Positions 27,663 to 36,362 of a stretch of 64,000 bases of DNA are shown here, piece after piece. The DNA lies in contig NZ_CP042344.1 of NCBI RefSeq assembly GCF_007954405.1, positions 2,108,001 through 2,172,000 on the forward strand, given 5' to 3'. How positions within the stretch are numbered: position 1 is the stretch's first letter; each line of letters begins with the position of its first letter. This DNA is from Comamonas flocculans (GTDB lineage: Bacteria > Pseudomonadota > Gammaproteobacteria > Burkholderiales > Burkholderiaceae_C). Both the position numbers and the translations under genes were made by a program. A model generated the notes under the pieces. The model had not been told where the DNA came from. It worked only from the letters and a program-made list of their open reading frames with translations, and made no database searches.

Positions 27663-29288
27663 ATGATTGATTCGCCCCTGTGCCATGAAACCCCCGCGTG
27701 GGCGCGGTTGCAGGCGCATTGGCGCCAGGAGGCAAGCCACATCGACCTGCGTGCCGAGTTCGCCCGTGATGGCCAGCGCCTGCCCACGCTGAGCCAGCGC
27801 GCACCGCACCTGTGGGCCGACCTGTCGAAGAACTGGCTGCTGCCCGGCACCGAGGCGCTGCTGCGCCGCCTGGCCGATGGCTGCGGGGTGCTTGACTGGC
27901 GCGATGCGATGTTCGCGGGCGTGGCGGTCAACACCACCGAGCAGCGCGCCGCCATGCACTGGCTGCTGCGCACGCCGCCCGATGCCGGGCTGCTCGGGGC
28001 GCTGCCGCCCGCGCGGGGCTGGGGCGCGGGCGTGCGCGGCGCGCTGCAGGAGACGGCGCGCACGCTGCAGGCCATGCTGCACCTGGCCGACGAAGTGCGT
28101 GCCGACGCTGCCATCACCGACGTGGTGCACATCGGCATCGGCGGCTCCTGCTTGGGCCCCGAGCTGGCGGTGCAGGCGCTGCAGCACCTGGCCGCCGGCG
28201 GGCCGCGCATCCATTTCGTGGCCAACGTCGACGGCGGGGAGCTCGGTGCGGTGCTGGGCCGGGTACGGGCGGCAAACACGCTGTTCCTGATCGCCTCCAA
28301 GTCCTTCACCACGGCCGAGACCATGATGAACGCCCACACGGCGCGCGCCTGGTTCCTGGCCCAGGGCGGCAGCGAGGATGCGGCGCATGCGCGGGGCATC
28401 GCCCGGCATTTCGTGGCGCTGACGGCGCAGCCCGAGGCCGCGGCGCGCTTTGGCATCACGCGGGTGCTGGGCTTCGAGGACTGGGTCGGCGGGCGCTATT
28501 CGCTGTGGTCGGCCATCGGCCTGCCGATCGCCATCGCCGTGGGCAGCGCGGCGTTTCGCGCCTTGCTGGCCGGCGCGCACGCCATGGACGCGCATTTTCT
28601 TGCCGCCCCGCCCGAGACCAATCTGCCGCTGCGCCTGGGCCTGCTCGATGTCTGGTACCGCGATTTCTGCGGTCTGGGCAGCCGCTGCATCGCGCCCTAC
28701 AGCCACGGCCTGCGGCGTCTGCCGGCCTATCTGCAGCAGCTGGAGATGGAGAGCAATGGCAAGGGCGTGACGCGCGACGGCCGCCCGCTGGCGGTGGCCA
28801 CGGCGCCGGTGGTCTGGGGCGAGCCCGGCACCAACGGCCAGCATGCCTTCTTCCAGATGCTGCACCAGGGGCAGGACGTGGTGCCGGTGGAATTCATCGC
28901 CGCGCGCGAGCCCGTGGGCGGCCCGGCCGAACACCACCACGACCTGCTGGTCAACGCGGTGGCGCAGGCGCAGGCGCTGATGCTCGGCCATGCGTCCGAC
29001 GCCGCGCACCGGCGCTGCCCCGGCAACCGGCCCAGCACCTTCCTGCTGCTCGAGCGGCTGGACGCGCAAGCGCTGGGCGCGCTGATCGCGCTGTACGAGC
29101 ACCGGGTCTTCGTCTCGGGCGCGGTCTGGGGCATCAACAGCTTCGACCAGTGGGGCGTGGAGCTGGGCAAGTGCCTGGCGCGCGAGCTGGTGGCGCGCCA
29201 GGGCTCGGGCGACTGGGCGGGCGTGGACGCGTCCACGCGCGAGCTGATGCGCCTGAGCGCGTCGGCTCCGTCTCAGCTCGGCGTATAG
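27663..29288 (+). CDS. pgi: glucose-6-phosphate isomerase
   Basis: Interconverts glucose-6-phosphate and fructose-6-phosphate. 541 residues, usual for the bacterial long form. Motifs: IGIGGSCLGPELA near 155, ASKSFTTAET (sugar-phosphate binding) near 210, MESNGKGV (catalytic Glu) near 362, and QWGVELGK near 497. Start is ATG 27663; the open frame begins at 27570 inside the repeat. The 3' end overlaps the convergent scpA by 16 bases. Confidence 0.96.
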   Translation: MIDSPLCHETPAWARLQAHWRQEASHIDLRAEFARDGQRLPTLSQRAPHLWADLSKNWLLPGTEALLRRLADGCGVLDWRDAMFAGVAVNTTEQRAAMHWLLRTPPDAGLLGALPPARGWGAGVRGALQETARTLQAMLHLADEVRADAAITDVVHIGIGGSCLGPELAVQALQHLAAGGPRIHFVANVDGGELGAVLGRVRAANTLFLIASKSFTTAETMMNAHTARAWFLAQGGSEDAAHARGIARHFVALTAQPEAAARFGITRVLGFEDWVGGRYSLWSAIGLPIAIAVGSAAFRALLAGAHAMDAHFLAAPPETNLPLRLGLLDVWYRDFCGLGSRCIAPYSHGLRRLPAYLQQLEMESNGKGVTRDGRPLAVATAPVVWGEPGTNGQHAFFQMLHQGQDVVPVEFIAAREPVGGPAEHHHDLLVNAVAQAQALMLGHASDAAHRRCPGNRPSTFLLLERLDAQALGALIALYEHRVFVSGAVWGINSFDQWGVELGKCLARELVARQGSGDWAGVDASTRELMRLSASAPSQLGV

Positions 29289-30124
29289 GCCAGGCGCAGG
29301 TAGATCGGCGCGTAGGCCGCGCCCTGGGTGAGCTCGATCAGCGCCTCCTTGGCCAGCTCGAGCAGCGCGACGAAGGTGACCACGAGCACGGCCACGCCGC
29401 GCGCCGGCTCGAACACCTCCTCGAAACTGAGAAAACGCCGCCCCTGCAAGCGCTTGAGCACCTGGCTCATGGTCTCGCGCACCGAAAGCTCTTCGCGCGG
29501 GATGTGGTGGCGCTGCACCAGCCGGGCGCGCCCGAGCACCTCGGCCCAGGCGGCCTGCAGGTCGGCGACGGACACTTCGGGAAAGCGCGGCTGCAGACTC
29601 TGCTCCACGGTGATCCGCGCCTTCAGGAAGTCGCGCCCGTGCTGCGGAAGCTCGCCGAGCTGCTGCGCGGCAAGCTTGAAGCGCTCGTACTCCAGCAGCC
29701 GGCGCACCAGGTCGGCGCGCGGGTCCTCGGGCTCCGGCGCGCCTTGCTCAGAGCGCGTGGGCAGCAGCATGCGCGACTTGATCTCGATCAGCATGGCCGC
29801 CATCAGGAGGTATTCGGCGGCCAGTTCCAGATTGCGCCCGCGGATTTCGTCCACGTAGGCCAGATACTGGCGCGTGACGCCGACCATGGGGATGTCGAGG
29901 ATGTTGAAGTTCTGCTTGCGGATCAGGTAGAGCAGCAGGTCCAGCGGCCCCTCGAAGGCCTCGAGAAAGACTTCCAGCGCGTCGGGCGGGATGTACAAGT
30001 CCTGCGGCAGCGCAAACAGGGGCTCGCCGTAGAGCCTGGCCAGCGCCACCTGGTCCACTACGCCCGGCTGTTGCGCAGCCGTCGCGGCGCTATCCAATAC
30101 AGAGCTGTCTGCGCTGGCCTGCAT
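29273..30124 (-). CDS. scpA: segregation and condensation protein A
   Basis: Kleisin subunit of the SMC-ScpAB complex that organises the chromosome. 283 residues. N-terminal SMC-binding part (FEGPLDLLLYLIRKQNFNILDIPM near 53-76) and C-terminal winged helix are present. The annotated ATG at 30124 lies inside an ATAGCTGC repeat and lacks a good ribosome site, so the first 10-12 residues are repeat-derived; a GTG about 22 codons later is an alternative. No scpB is adjacent in this window. Confidence 0.92.
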   Translation of the reverse strand: MQASADSSVLDSAATAAQQPGVVDQVALARLYGEPLFALPQDLYIPPDALEVFLEAFEGPLDLLLYLIRKQNFNILDIPMVGVTRQYLAYVDEIRGRNLELAAEYLLMAAMLIEIKSRMLLPTRSEQGAPEPEDPRADLVRRLLEYERFKLAAQQLGELPQHGRDFLKARITVEQSLQPRFPEVSVADLQAAWAEVLGRARLVQRHHIPREELSVRETMSQVLKRLQGRRFLSFEEVFEPARGVAVLVVTFVALLELAKEALIELTQGAAYAPIYLRLAYTPS

Positions 30125-30150
30125 TGGGCTGGAGGGCGATTTGCCTCAAG
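30094..30150 (+). repeat. ATAGCTGC dispersed repeat, copy spanning scpA start and DUF3460 stop
   Basis: Reads CCAATACAGAGCTGTCTGCGC and ends GGCTGGAGGGCGATTTGCCTC. It contains the scpA start codon and the stop codon of the upstream DUF3460 gene. Confidence 0.65.
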
Positions 30151-30376
30151 TCGGGATGGAGTCGTAGCCGTTTTCGTCGAAGGAGTAGTAGACGTAGGCC
30201 TTCTGGCGCAGGCGGCCGGCCTGCAGGTCTTGCCAGAGTTCGCGGTCCACGTCCTTGTCCCACAGCAGCTCGCGGCCCTGGAACTGGCGCTCTTCCAGGC
30301 CCGGCTTCTTCTCGCGCAGCTGATGGATGAACTGCGTGGTGTCGGACTGGTAGTCCGGGCGGCGAATAAGATGCAT
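30146..30376 (-). CDS. DUF3460 family protein
   Basis: A 76-residue cytoplasmic protein of unknown function, common in betaproteobacteria near scpA. Motifs RRPDYQSDTTQFIHQL and GRELLWDKDVDRELW. ATG 30376 has a strong GGAGG 9 bases before. Family members are about 60 residues; the extra C-terminal residues (DENGYDSIPT) end in the dispersed repeat. Confidence 0.8.
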   Translation of the reverse strand: MHLIRRPDYQSDTTQFIHQLREKKPGLEERQFQGRELLWDKDVDRELWQDLQAGRLRQKAYVYYSFDENGYDSIPT

Positions 30377-30428
30377 GTCTGGCAACCTCCGGTAATCCGC
30401 CATTTTACTGATTCGAACAGAGGCTCCC

Positions 30429-30917
30429 ATGCGCACGATGGCATTGCTGACAGCCCTGGCGGGCACCTGCATCGCCTTGGCGGCTTGCGACCAGCAAAGT
30501 CTGGCCGAGCTGCACGAAGGCGTCTCCACCGAAGCCGACGTGCGCGCACGATTTGGCGAGCCCGAACGCATCTGGCCGGAGGCCGACGGCGCGCGCACCT
30601 TCGAGTACAACCGCCAGCCCGAGGGCCACGTCAACTACATGATCACGCTGGCGCCGGGCGGCACGCTGCGCCAGACGCGCCAGGTGCTGGTGCCCGAGAA
30701 CTTTGCCCGCGTGCAGCCGGGCGCGGACATGCTCGGCGTACGCCGCCTGCTGGGCCAGCCCGCGCGCAAGGTGACCTACGAGCTGACGCGCGAGACCGAC
30801 TGGGACTGGAAGTGGCTGGACGGCCCGACGCGCGCCATGGTGTTCACCGCCACCTTCGGCCCCGACGGGCGCGTGCGCCGCGCGGGCAGCCACGAAGACC
30901 TGCCTTCGGCGCAGTAG
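30429..30917 (+). CDS. BamE/SmpA-like outer-membrane lipoprotein
   Basis: A 162-residue lipoprotein with signal peptide and lipobox ALAA|C20. Two tandem BamE-like segments are visible (EGVSTEADVRARFGEPERIW and PGADMLGVRRLLGQPARKV), each a short helix-loop as in SmpA/OmlA. The fold is linked to outer-membrane protein assembly, but this may not be the BamE of the BAM complex. Divergent from DUF3460. Confidence 0.82.
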   Translation: MRTMALLTALAGTCIALAACDQQSLAELHEGVSTEADVRARFGEPERIWPEADGARTFEYNRQPEGHVNYMITLAPGGTLRQTRQVLVPENFARVQPGADMLGVRRLLGQPARKVTYELTRETDWDWKWLDGPTRAMVFTATFGPDGRVRRAGSHEDLPSAQ

Positions 30918-30963
30918 CGGCCGAAGCCGCTCGCGCAGGGATGTCCGAGGGCCGTTTCCGGCA

Positions 30964-32622
30964 TCACGGCGCGATCTTGCGCTTGATGGCCAGCGCCACC
31001 GCGGGCGGCAGGCTGGGCAGGGCGCGCAGCATCCAGGGCAGCACGCGGCGCTTGGCGCCGGCGAGCGACTCGGGCACCAGCGCCTCGATCAGATGCGGGC
31101 CGGGCCGGGCCAGGGCGTATTCGAAGGCGCGGCAAAAGCCCTCGGCGGTATCGGCGCGCACCGCGTGCACGCCCATGCCCTGGGCGAGCTGCGCGAAGTT
31201 CAGCGCCGGGCCTTGCAGATCGAGCTGGGCGCGTGCCTTGGGACCACCGCCGCCGGCCGCGCCCACGCGCTCCAGTTCCACGTTGAGCACCGAGTAGCTG
31301 GCGTTGTTGAAGATGATGGCGGTGACGTTCAGCCCTTCGCGTGCCATGGTCCACAGCGCCTGGATGGTGTACATGCTGCTACCGTCGCCCACCAGGGCGA
31401 TGACCGGCCGGTCGGGGCAGGCGATGGCTGCGCCCACGGCGCTGGGCAGGCCCTGGCCTATGGCACCGCCGGTGAGCGTGATCAGGTCGTGGCGCGGGCT
31501 GCCCGCGGTCATCACGCCCAGCATCAGGCCGCTGGTGATGGCTTCGTCGACGACGATGGCGCGCTCTGGCAGCAGGTGGCCGACGGCCTTGCAGACCTTG
31601 GGCGCGGTGAGCCTGCCGCGCGGGCGCCCGGGGGCGCGCGCCGGCTGCAGCGCGGCTGCCTCGCCGCTGGCGCCCAGGGCGGCGGCCAGGGCCTGCAGGC
31701 TGGCGACGGCGTCCTGCGCCGGGCTGGCGAGCGTGTGCACGGTGCAGCCCTCGGGCACCAGGTCGCTCTGCCTGCCGGGGTAGGCGAAGAAGGAGACCGG
31801 GCTCTTGGCATCCACCAGCAGCAGGTGCCTGAAGGGCGCAAGCTGCACGCTCGCGAGCTCGGCCAGATAGGCAATGCGCTCCACCGCCGGCAGGCCCGCG
31901 CCGCGCTCCATGCGCGTGGGAAAGCATTCGGCAAGGAGCTTCACGCCCGCCTGCGCGGCGATGCGCGCGGCGGCCACCAGGCCGGGCTCCAGCAAGGCCT
32001 GGCCGCCCAGCAGCAGAGCCACGGGTTCGCCCGAGCGCACCAGCTCGGCTATCTGCGCCACCGTCTGCGCATCGGCGGGCGGCGCGGGGCTTGCGGGCGG
32101 CGCGGCGCAGGGCAGGCCGCCTTCGCCCCAGGAGACGTCGGCCGGCAGGACCAGCGTAGCCACCTGTCCGGGCAGGCCGCGCGCGGCCACCAGCGCGTCC
32201 ACCGCGTCCTGCGCCAGCGCGGCGGTGCTTTGCGAGGTGCGCACGAAGCCGGGCGAGACGTTGCGCGCCACGGTTTCTATGTCCGACTGCAGCTGCGCGT
32301 CGTACTGCACGTGGTGCGTGGCGTGGTCGCCCACGATGTTCAGCACCGGCACCTTGCCCTTGCGTGCGTTGTGCAGGTTGGCCAGGCCGTTGCCCAGGCC
32401 GCAGCCCAGGTGCAGCAGCGTGGCCGCGGGCTTGCCGGCCATGCGCGCGTAGCCGTCGGCCGCGCCGGTGGCCACGCCCTCGAACAAGGCGAGTACGGCG
32501 CGCAGGCGCGGTTCGTCGTCCAGCGCGGCGACGAAGTGCATCTCGCTGGTGCCGGGGTTGGTGAAGACCACTTCGATGCCGGCGTCGGCCAGGGTCTGGA
32601 TGAGGGCGTGGGCTCCGTTCAT
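30964..32622 (-). CDS. ThDP-dependent enzyme, acetolactate synthase / benzoylformate decarboxylase superfamily
   Basis: A 552-residue thiamine-diphosphate enzyme acting on a 2-oxoacid. Catalytic Glu in LFEGVATGAADGYAR near 50, LLHLGCGLGNGLANLHN with a His that aligns with the active-site His of benzoylformate decarboxylase, and the ThDP/Mg motif GDGSS...NNASYSV near 430-460. Such proteins are labelled acetolactate synthase catalytic subunit, but no regulatory subunit or ilvC is nearby. I use ATG 32622 with AAGGAC upstream; the open frame to 32649 is repeat-derived. Follows an FMN oxidase and a FAD dehydrogenase in the same direction. Confidence 0.85.
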   Translation of the reverse strand: MNGAHALIQTLADAGIEVVFTNPGTSEMHFVAALDDEPRLRAVLALFEGVATGAADGYARMAGKPAATLLHLGCGLGNGLANLHNARKGKVPVLNIVGDHATHHVQYDAQLQSDIETVARNVSPGFVRTSQSTAALAQDAVDALVAARGLPGQVATLVLPADVSWGEGGLPCAAPPASPAPPADAQTVAQIAELVRSGEPVALLLGGQALLEPGLVAAARIAAQAGVKLLAECFPTRMERGAGLPAVERIAYLAELASVQLAPFRHLLLVDAKSPVSFFAYPGRQSDLVPEGCTVHTLASPAQDAVASLQALAAALGASGEAAALQPARAPGRPRGRLTAPKVCKAVGHLLPERAIVVDEAITSGLMLGVMTAGSPRHDLITLTGGAIGQGLPSAVGAAIACPDRPVIALVGDGSSMYTIQALWTMAREGLNVTAIIFNNASYSVLNVELERVGAAGGGGPKARAQLDLQGPALNFAQLAQGMGVHAVRADTAEGFCRAFEYALARPGPHLIEALVPESLAGAKRRVLPWMLRALPSLPPAVALAIKRKIAP

Positions 32623-32634
32623 GTTCACTATGTC

Positions 32635-32692
32635 CTTGATAGCTGCCAACGCTTGTCTGGCAAGCGATAGAGCCTGATTTTGTTCATGAAAA
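32635..32692 (+). repeat. ATAGCTGC dispersed repeat, copy between ThDP enzyme and hydroxyacid oxidase
   Basis: Reads CTTGATAGCTGCCAACGC and continues to GAGCCTGATTTTGTTCATGAA. It contains the stop codon of the hydroxyacid oxidase gene and the ribosome binding site region of the ThDP gene on the minus strand. Confidence 0.8.
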
Positions 32693-33838
32693 GCGTTCCA
32701 GATGGCTGGCGTTGATGTCGGCCGTGCGCCTCACGCCGGTGAGCATCATCGTGGTGCGCAGCTCGCGCTGCCAGTGCGCCAGCAGCCGGGCCACGCCTGC
32801 CTCGCCGCCGGCGGCCAGTGCCCAGACCCAGGGGCGGCCGATGAGCACGCCGTGCGCGCCCAGCGCCAGCGCCTTGAACACGTCCACGCCCGAGCGGATG
32901 CCGCCGTCGACCAGCAGTTCGGTGCGGCTGCCCACGGCCTGCGCGATGGCGGGCAGCACGCTGGCGGTGGCGGGGGCCGAGTCGAGCTGGCGCCCGCCGT
33001 GGTTGGAGACGACGACGCCGTCGGCGCCCGCATCCACCGCGGCCTGCGCGTCCTCGGCCGTGAGGATGCCCTTGAGCAGCAGCCGCCCCTTCCATTGCTG
33101 GCGCAGCCAGGCGATGTCCTGCCAGGTCACGCTGGGGTCGAACTGCGCGTCCACCCAGGCGCGAAAGGCGTTGAGGTCGCGCGCGCCGGGCACCTGCGCC
33201 GCGAGGTTGCCGAAGGTGAGCGGCTTGCCCCCGAGGGCCACGCGCCGCACCCAGCCCGGACGCGCAAGCACCTGCCAGGCCTTGATGAGCGCGGCGCGCG
33301 CGCCGCCGTCGGCCAGGCCGTGGCGCACGTCGCGCCAGCGCAGCCCGGTCACCGGCAGGTCGACCGTGAAGACCAGGGTGCGGCAGCCGCTGGCCCAGGC
33401 GTCCTGCAGCAGGGCCTGCACCGCGCCGCGCTCGCGCAGCATGTAGAGCTGGAACCAGAACGGGGCCTGCACCGCGCTCGCCACTTCGCCCAAGGGGCAG
33501 ATGCCGACGGTGGACAGCGTGAAGGGCACGCCCGCGGCCTGGGCCGCGCGCGCCGCCTGCACTTCGCCGCGCGCCGCGGCCATGCCCGCCAGGCCCACGG
33601 GGGCCAGCGCCAGTGGCAGCGCGCAGTCTTCGCCGGCCAGGCGGGCGCGGGTGCTGACCTGCGCCACGTCCACCAGCACGCGCTGGCGCAGGCGCAGCGC
33701 GGCAAAGGCCTGCACGTTGGCCGCCAGCGTGCGTTCCGCGCCCGCGCCGCCGTCGATGTAGTCGGCGTAGAAGCGCGGCAGGCGCCGTTGCGCCAGGCGC
33801 TGCCAGTCGTCGGTGGTGGCGGGATAGGCCAGGCTCAT
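32684..33838 (-). CDS. FMN-dependent alpha-hydroxyacid oxidase/dehydrogenase
   Basis: A 384-residue TIM-barrel flavoenzyme of the glycolate oxidase / lactate or mandelate dehydrogenase family, oxidising a 2-hydroxyacid to a 2-oxoacid. Motifs YADYIDGGAG near 25, WFQLYMLRERG, LLLKGI with the flavin lysine, and the catalytic VVSNHGGRQLD. ATG 33838 overlaps the FAD dehydrogenase stop by ATGA. The last codons and stop sit in a dispersed repeat. A longer open frame to 35566 is out-of-frame upstream gene. Confidence 0.9.
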   Translation of the reverse strand: MSLAYPATTDDWQRLAQRRLPRFYADYIDGGAGAERTLAANVQAFAALRLRQRVLVDVAQVSTRARLAGEDCALPLALAPVGLAGMAAARGEVQAARAAQAAGVPFTLSTVGICPLGEVASAVQAPFWFQLYMLRERGAVQALLQDAWASGCRTLVFTVDLPVTGLRWRDVRHGLADGGARAALIKAWQVLARPGWVRRVALGGKPLTFGNLAAQVPGARDLNAFRAWVDAQFDPSVTWQDIAWLRQQWKGRLLLKGILTAEDAQAAVDAGADGVVVSNHGGRQLDSAPATASVLPAIAQAVGSRTELLVDGGIRSGVDVFKALALGAHGVLIGRPWVWALAAGGEAGVARLLAHWQRELRTTMMLTGVRRTADINASHLERFS

Positions 33839-35448
33839 GGCGCTGCTCCATGGGTAATGTCGCGCGCGGCGGCCCGCGCGGTCAGGATGCAGCCGGGCAG
33901 GAAGGTGCCTTCCAGCGAGCGCCGGCCAGAGGCCCCGCCGCCGCCAAAGCCCGCCGCCTCGCCCACGGCGTACAGGCCGGCGACGGGCGCGCCATCGCCC
34001 CCGAGCACGCGGCTTTGCAGGTCGGTCTGCAGGCCGCCCAGGCTCTTGCGCGTGATGAGCTGGGTCTGGATCGCGATGAACGGGCCGCTGCCCGGTTTTT
34101 GCAGCGGCGCCGGCTTGCAGGTGCGCAGCCGGTCCGGCCCCCACTGGCGGGCGTGCAGGATGCGGCGGATCTGGTCGTCGTTCTCCAGCTTGCGGCCGAG
34201 GGCGAAGTTGGCGTCGAAGGCGTCCACCGTGGCCTGCAGCACGGCGGCGTCCACGTCGTGCGAGGCGCTCAGCTGGTTCATCCGCAGCGCCAGTTCGGCG
34301 AGCGTGCCGGCCACCAGGAAGTGGCGGCTCTCGCGCTGCATCTGGCGCAGCAGCCGGTGGTTGCCCAGCAGGGTTTCCTTGAGGAAGGCGGGGAACTGGC
34401 GGTCGCGGATGCGCGCGTTGTGCTCGGCGCCGGAGATCGCGAACTCCCTGGCCGCGATGCGCCAGTTCATGAGCTGCCAGGTCCAGGGCTTTTCCTGGGC
34501 CGCCACGCGCTGGCACAGCCAGTGGGTGTCGAAGCCGGTCACCAGCGGCTCGGGGCCGATGCGTCGCCCCGTGTGGTCCAGCCACAGCGCCGACTTGCAC
34601 GGGATCAGCGACAGCCCGTGGCCCGCAAAGTGCGGGAAGGGGTGCGGTATGCCGGCCGCGTAATTCCACATCTCGCCCGCGTGGGTGATCTGCGCGCCCA
34701 GATGCTCGGCCGCCCAGTGGTGCATGCGTCCGTCGGCATGGGGGTGGGCGCCGTTGAGCATGGCGGCGGGCAGCGGGCGCTCCTTGGGCCAGTTGCGCCG
34801 CGCCTCTTCGTGGCTGCCGTTCAGCCCCCCGGTGGCCAGCAGCACCACGGGGGCGGCAATGCGCGTCTCGGCGCCGGTGTCTTCGTGGGTGGCGAGGACG
34901 CCCGCCATGCTCCCGCCCGCATGCTCCAGCGCCGTCGCCCGGTGGCGGTGCAGCAGGCTCAGGCGCCCGTCGGCCGCCGCGTGCAGCGCGGCGATCAGCG
35001 TGCGCGCCATGTGCCGTGAGGTGCCCCAGACGATGTGGTAGCGCGGCAGGCTGTTGCCGTCGCCCTGCATGCCGCGCTCCACCCAGTTGACCGCGGGCAT
35101 GAACTTCAGACCGTGAGAGAGCAGCCAGTCGTAGACCTGCGTGCGCGAATGCTCCACGTAGTGGCGCGCCCAGGCCAGCGGCCAGGCGTCGTCGGGCGAA
35201 AGTTCGGCAAAACGCAGCCAGTCGGCCAGCGCCCGTTCGGGCGTGTCCGGAATCTTCATGCGCGCCTGCAGCGGCGTGCCGACGAGCGCCATGCCGCCAA
35301 AGGCCCAGAGCGCGAGGCCCCCGAAGCGCTCGGGCGTGTCGCGGTCTATCAGCGCCACGCGCTGGCCCGCGCGCAGCAGTTCGAGCGCGGCGACGATGCC
35401 CGCAAGACCGCCCCCCACGACGGCCACGTCTGCCTGTTGGTCTGCCAA
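33835..35448 (-). CDS. FAD-binding dehydrogenase (fumarate reductase/ketosteroid dehydrogenase-like)
   Basis: A 537-residue flavoprotein with an N-terminal dinucleotide motif VAVVGGGLAGIVAALELLRAG and the C-terminal FAD motif GLYAVGEAAGFGGGGASG..SLEGTFLPGCI. It belongs to the large FAD_binding_2 group (COG3573-like); the substrate is unknown. The best start is TTG 35448, because AGGAGA stands 7 bases before it and the Rossmann motif follows at residue 7. It is coupled to the FMN hydroxyacid oxidase, which suggests one catabolic route. Confidence 0.85.
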   Translation of the reverse strand: MADQQADVAVVGGGLAGIVAALELLRAGQRVALIDRDTPERFGGLALWAFGGMALVGTPLQARMKIPDTPERALADWLRFAELSPDDAWPLAWARHYVEHSRTQVYDWLLSHGLKFMPAVNWVERGMQGDGNSLPRYHIVWGTSRHMARTLIAALHAAADGRLSLLHRHRATALEHAGGSMAGVLATHEDTGAETRIAAPVVLLATGGLNGSHEEARRNWPKERPLPAAMLNGAHPHADGRMHHWAAEHLGAQITHAGEMWNYAAGIPHPFPHFAGHGLSLIPCKSALWLDHTGRRIGPEPLVTGFDTHWLCQRVAAQEKPWTWQLMNWRIAAREFAISGAEHNARIRDRQFPAFLKETLLGNHRLLRQMQRESRHFLVAGTLAELALRMNQLSASHDVDAAVLQATVDAFDANFALGRKLENDDQIRRILHARQWGPDRLRTCKPAPLQKPGSGPFIAIQTQLITRKSLGGLQTDLQSRVLGGDGAPVAGLYAVGEAAGFGGGGASGRRSLEGTFLPGCILTARAAARDITHGAAP

Positions 35449-35627
35449 GTCCTGTCTCCTGTGCGGCGGCTTTTCCTGCAAGCATGCCAGAGGGGCTTTG
35501 TAGCGCCAAGGGGCGGGGCCTCATGTCGCTCCCGGGACCGGCGCCCGGCCGCCGCGCTGGCGTCACGCGCCTGGGCGCAGGCTTGGAAGGGGCCTTTCGT
35601 GCCGCCGGGCCCGCGGCGGCGGGCCGC

Positions 35628-36362
35628 TCAGGCCGCGGTGATCAGTCCCTCGCGCGTGGCGCGGCGCAGCGTGTGCTCGACGAGGCGGTCGCAGCGCTCG
35701 CCGTCAAAGGCGAAGGCCTGGCCCAGCGTCAGGTCGATCTCGCTCGCCAGGCCCTCGCGCAGCAGGCTGCGCGCGCGAAAGAAGCGCGTGCGCACCGTGG
35801 CCTCGGGCACGCCCAGCGCGTGCGCCACCTCGGCCACGCTGAGCTCCTGCACCGCGCGCAGCACGAAGACGGCGCGGTAGATGTCGGGCAGCTGGTCGAT
35901 GCGCTCTTCCAGCATCTTTCGCAACTCTTCTCGCATGGCAGTTCCTTCGGGCTGCAGATCCGGATCGGCGGTGAAGTGCGCCTGCACCTGGGCGTCCGGT
36001 ATCAGCATGGCCGCGTCCAGCGGGATGACCTGGCCGTGGCGCCGGCGCAGGCGTGCCAGCGCCGCGTTGGCCACGATGCGCACCAGCCAGGTGGACAGGC
36101 GGGCCTCGGCGCGGAACGTCGCCAGCGCGCGCCAGGCCTGCAGGTAGCCGTCCTGCACCACCTCCTCGGCCTCGGCGTCGTTCTTGAGGATGGCGCGCGC
36201 GGTGCGAAACAGCAGCTGGTTGTGCCGGCGCATGATGGCCTCGAACGCGTGGCGCCGGCCGGCCAGCGCCTGCGCAACGAGTTCCGCGTCGCCGGCCTCG
36301 ACGCCCAGCTTGGACGGCGCCGGAGCCTGCGGTGCGCGCACTGCGGCGGATTCAGTAGCCAT
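35628..36362 (-). CDS. ECF-type RNA polymerase sigma factor
   Basis: A 244-residue sigma70-family factor. Region 2 (NQLLFRTARAILKNDAEAEEVVQDGYLQAWRAL near 47-80) and region 4 (ELSVAEVAHALGVPEATVRTRFFRARSLLRE near 170-200) are clear. It is longer than a minimal ECF factor at both ends. ATG 36362 lies inside the last codons of the ferredoxin-reductase-like gene (11-base overlap), so the two are coupled. No anti-sigma factor is visible next to it. Confidence 0.88.
   Translation of the reverse strand: MATESAAVRAPQAPAPSKLGVEAGDAELVAQALAGRRHAFEAIMRRHNQLLFRTARAILKNDAEAEEVVQDGYLQAWRALATFRAEARLSTWLVRIVANAALARLRRRHGQVIPLDAAMLIPDAQVQAHFTADPDLQPEGTAMREELRKMLEERIDQLPDIYRAVFVLRAVQELSVAEVAHALGVPEATVRTRFFRARSLLREGLASEIDLTLGQAFAFDGERCDRLVEHTLRRATREGLITAA

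Noticed and set aside
28505..31297. 930-codon open frame on the plus strand
   Set aside because: Frame-shifted reading of pgi continuing antisense to scpA and the ThDP enzyme; no coherent protein family.
32623..32649. Upstream ATG of the ThDP enzyme (adds MAAIKDIVN)
   Set aside because: The extra residues come from the dispersed repeat; the ATG at 32622 has a proper AAGGAC site and matches the family start.
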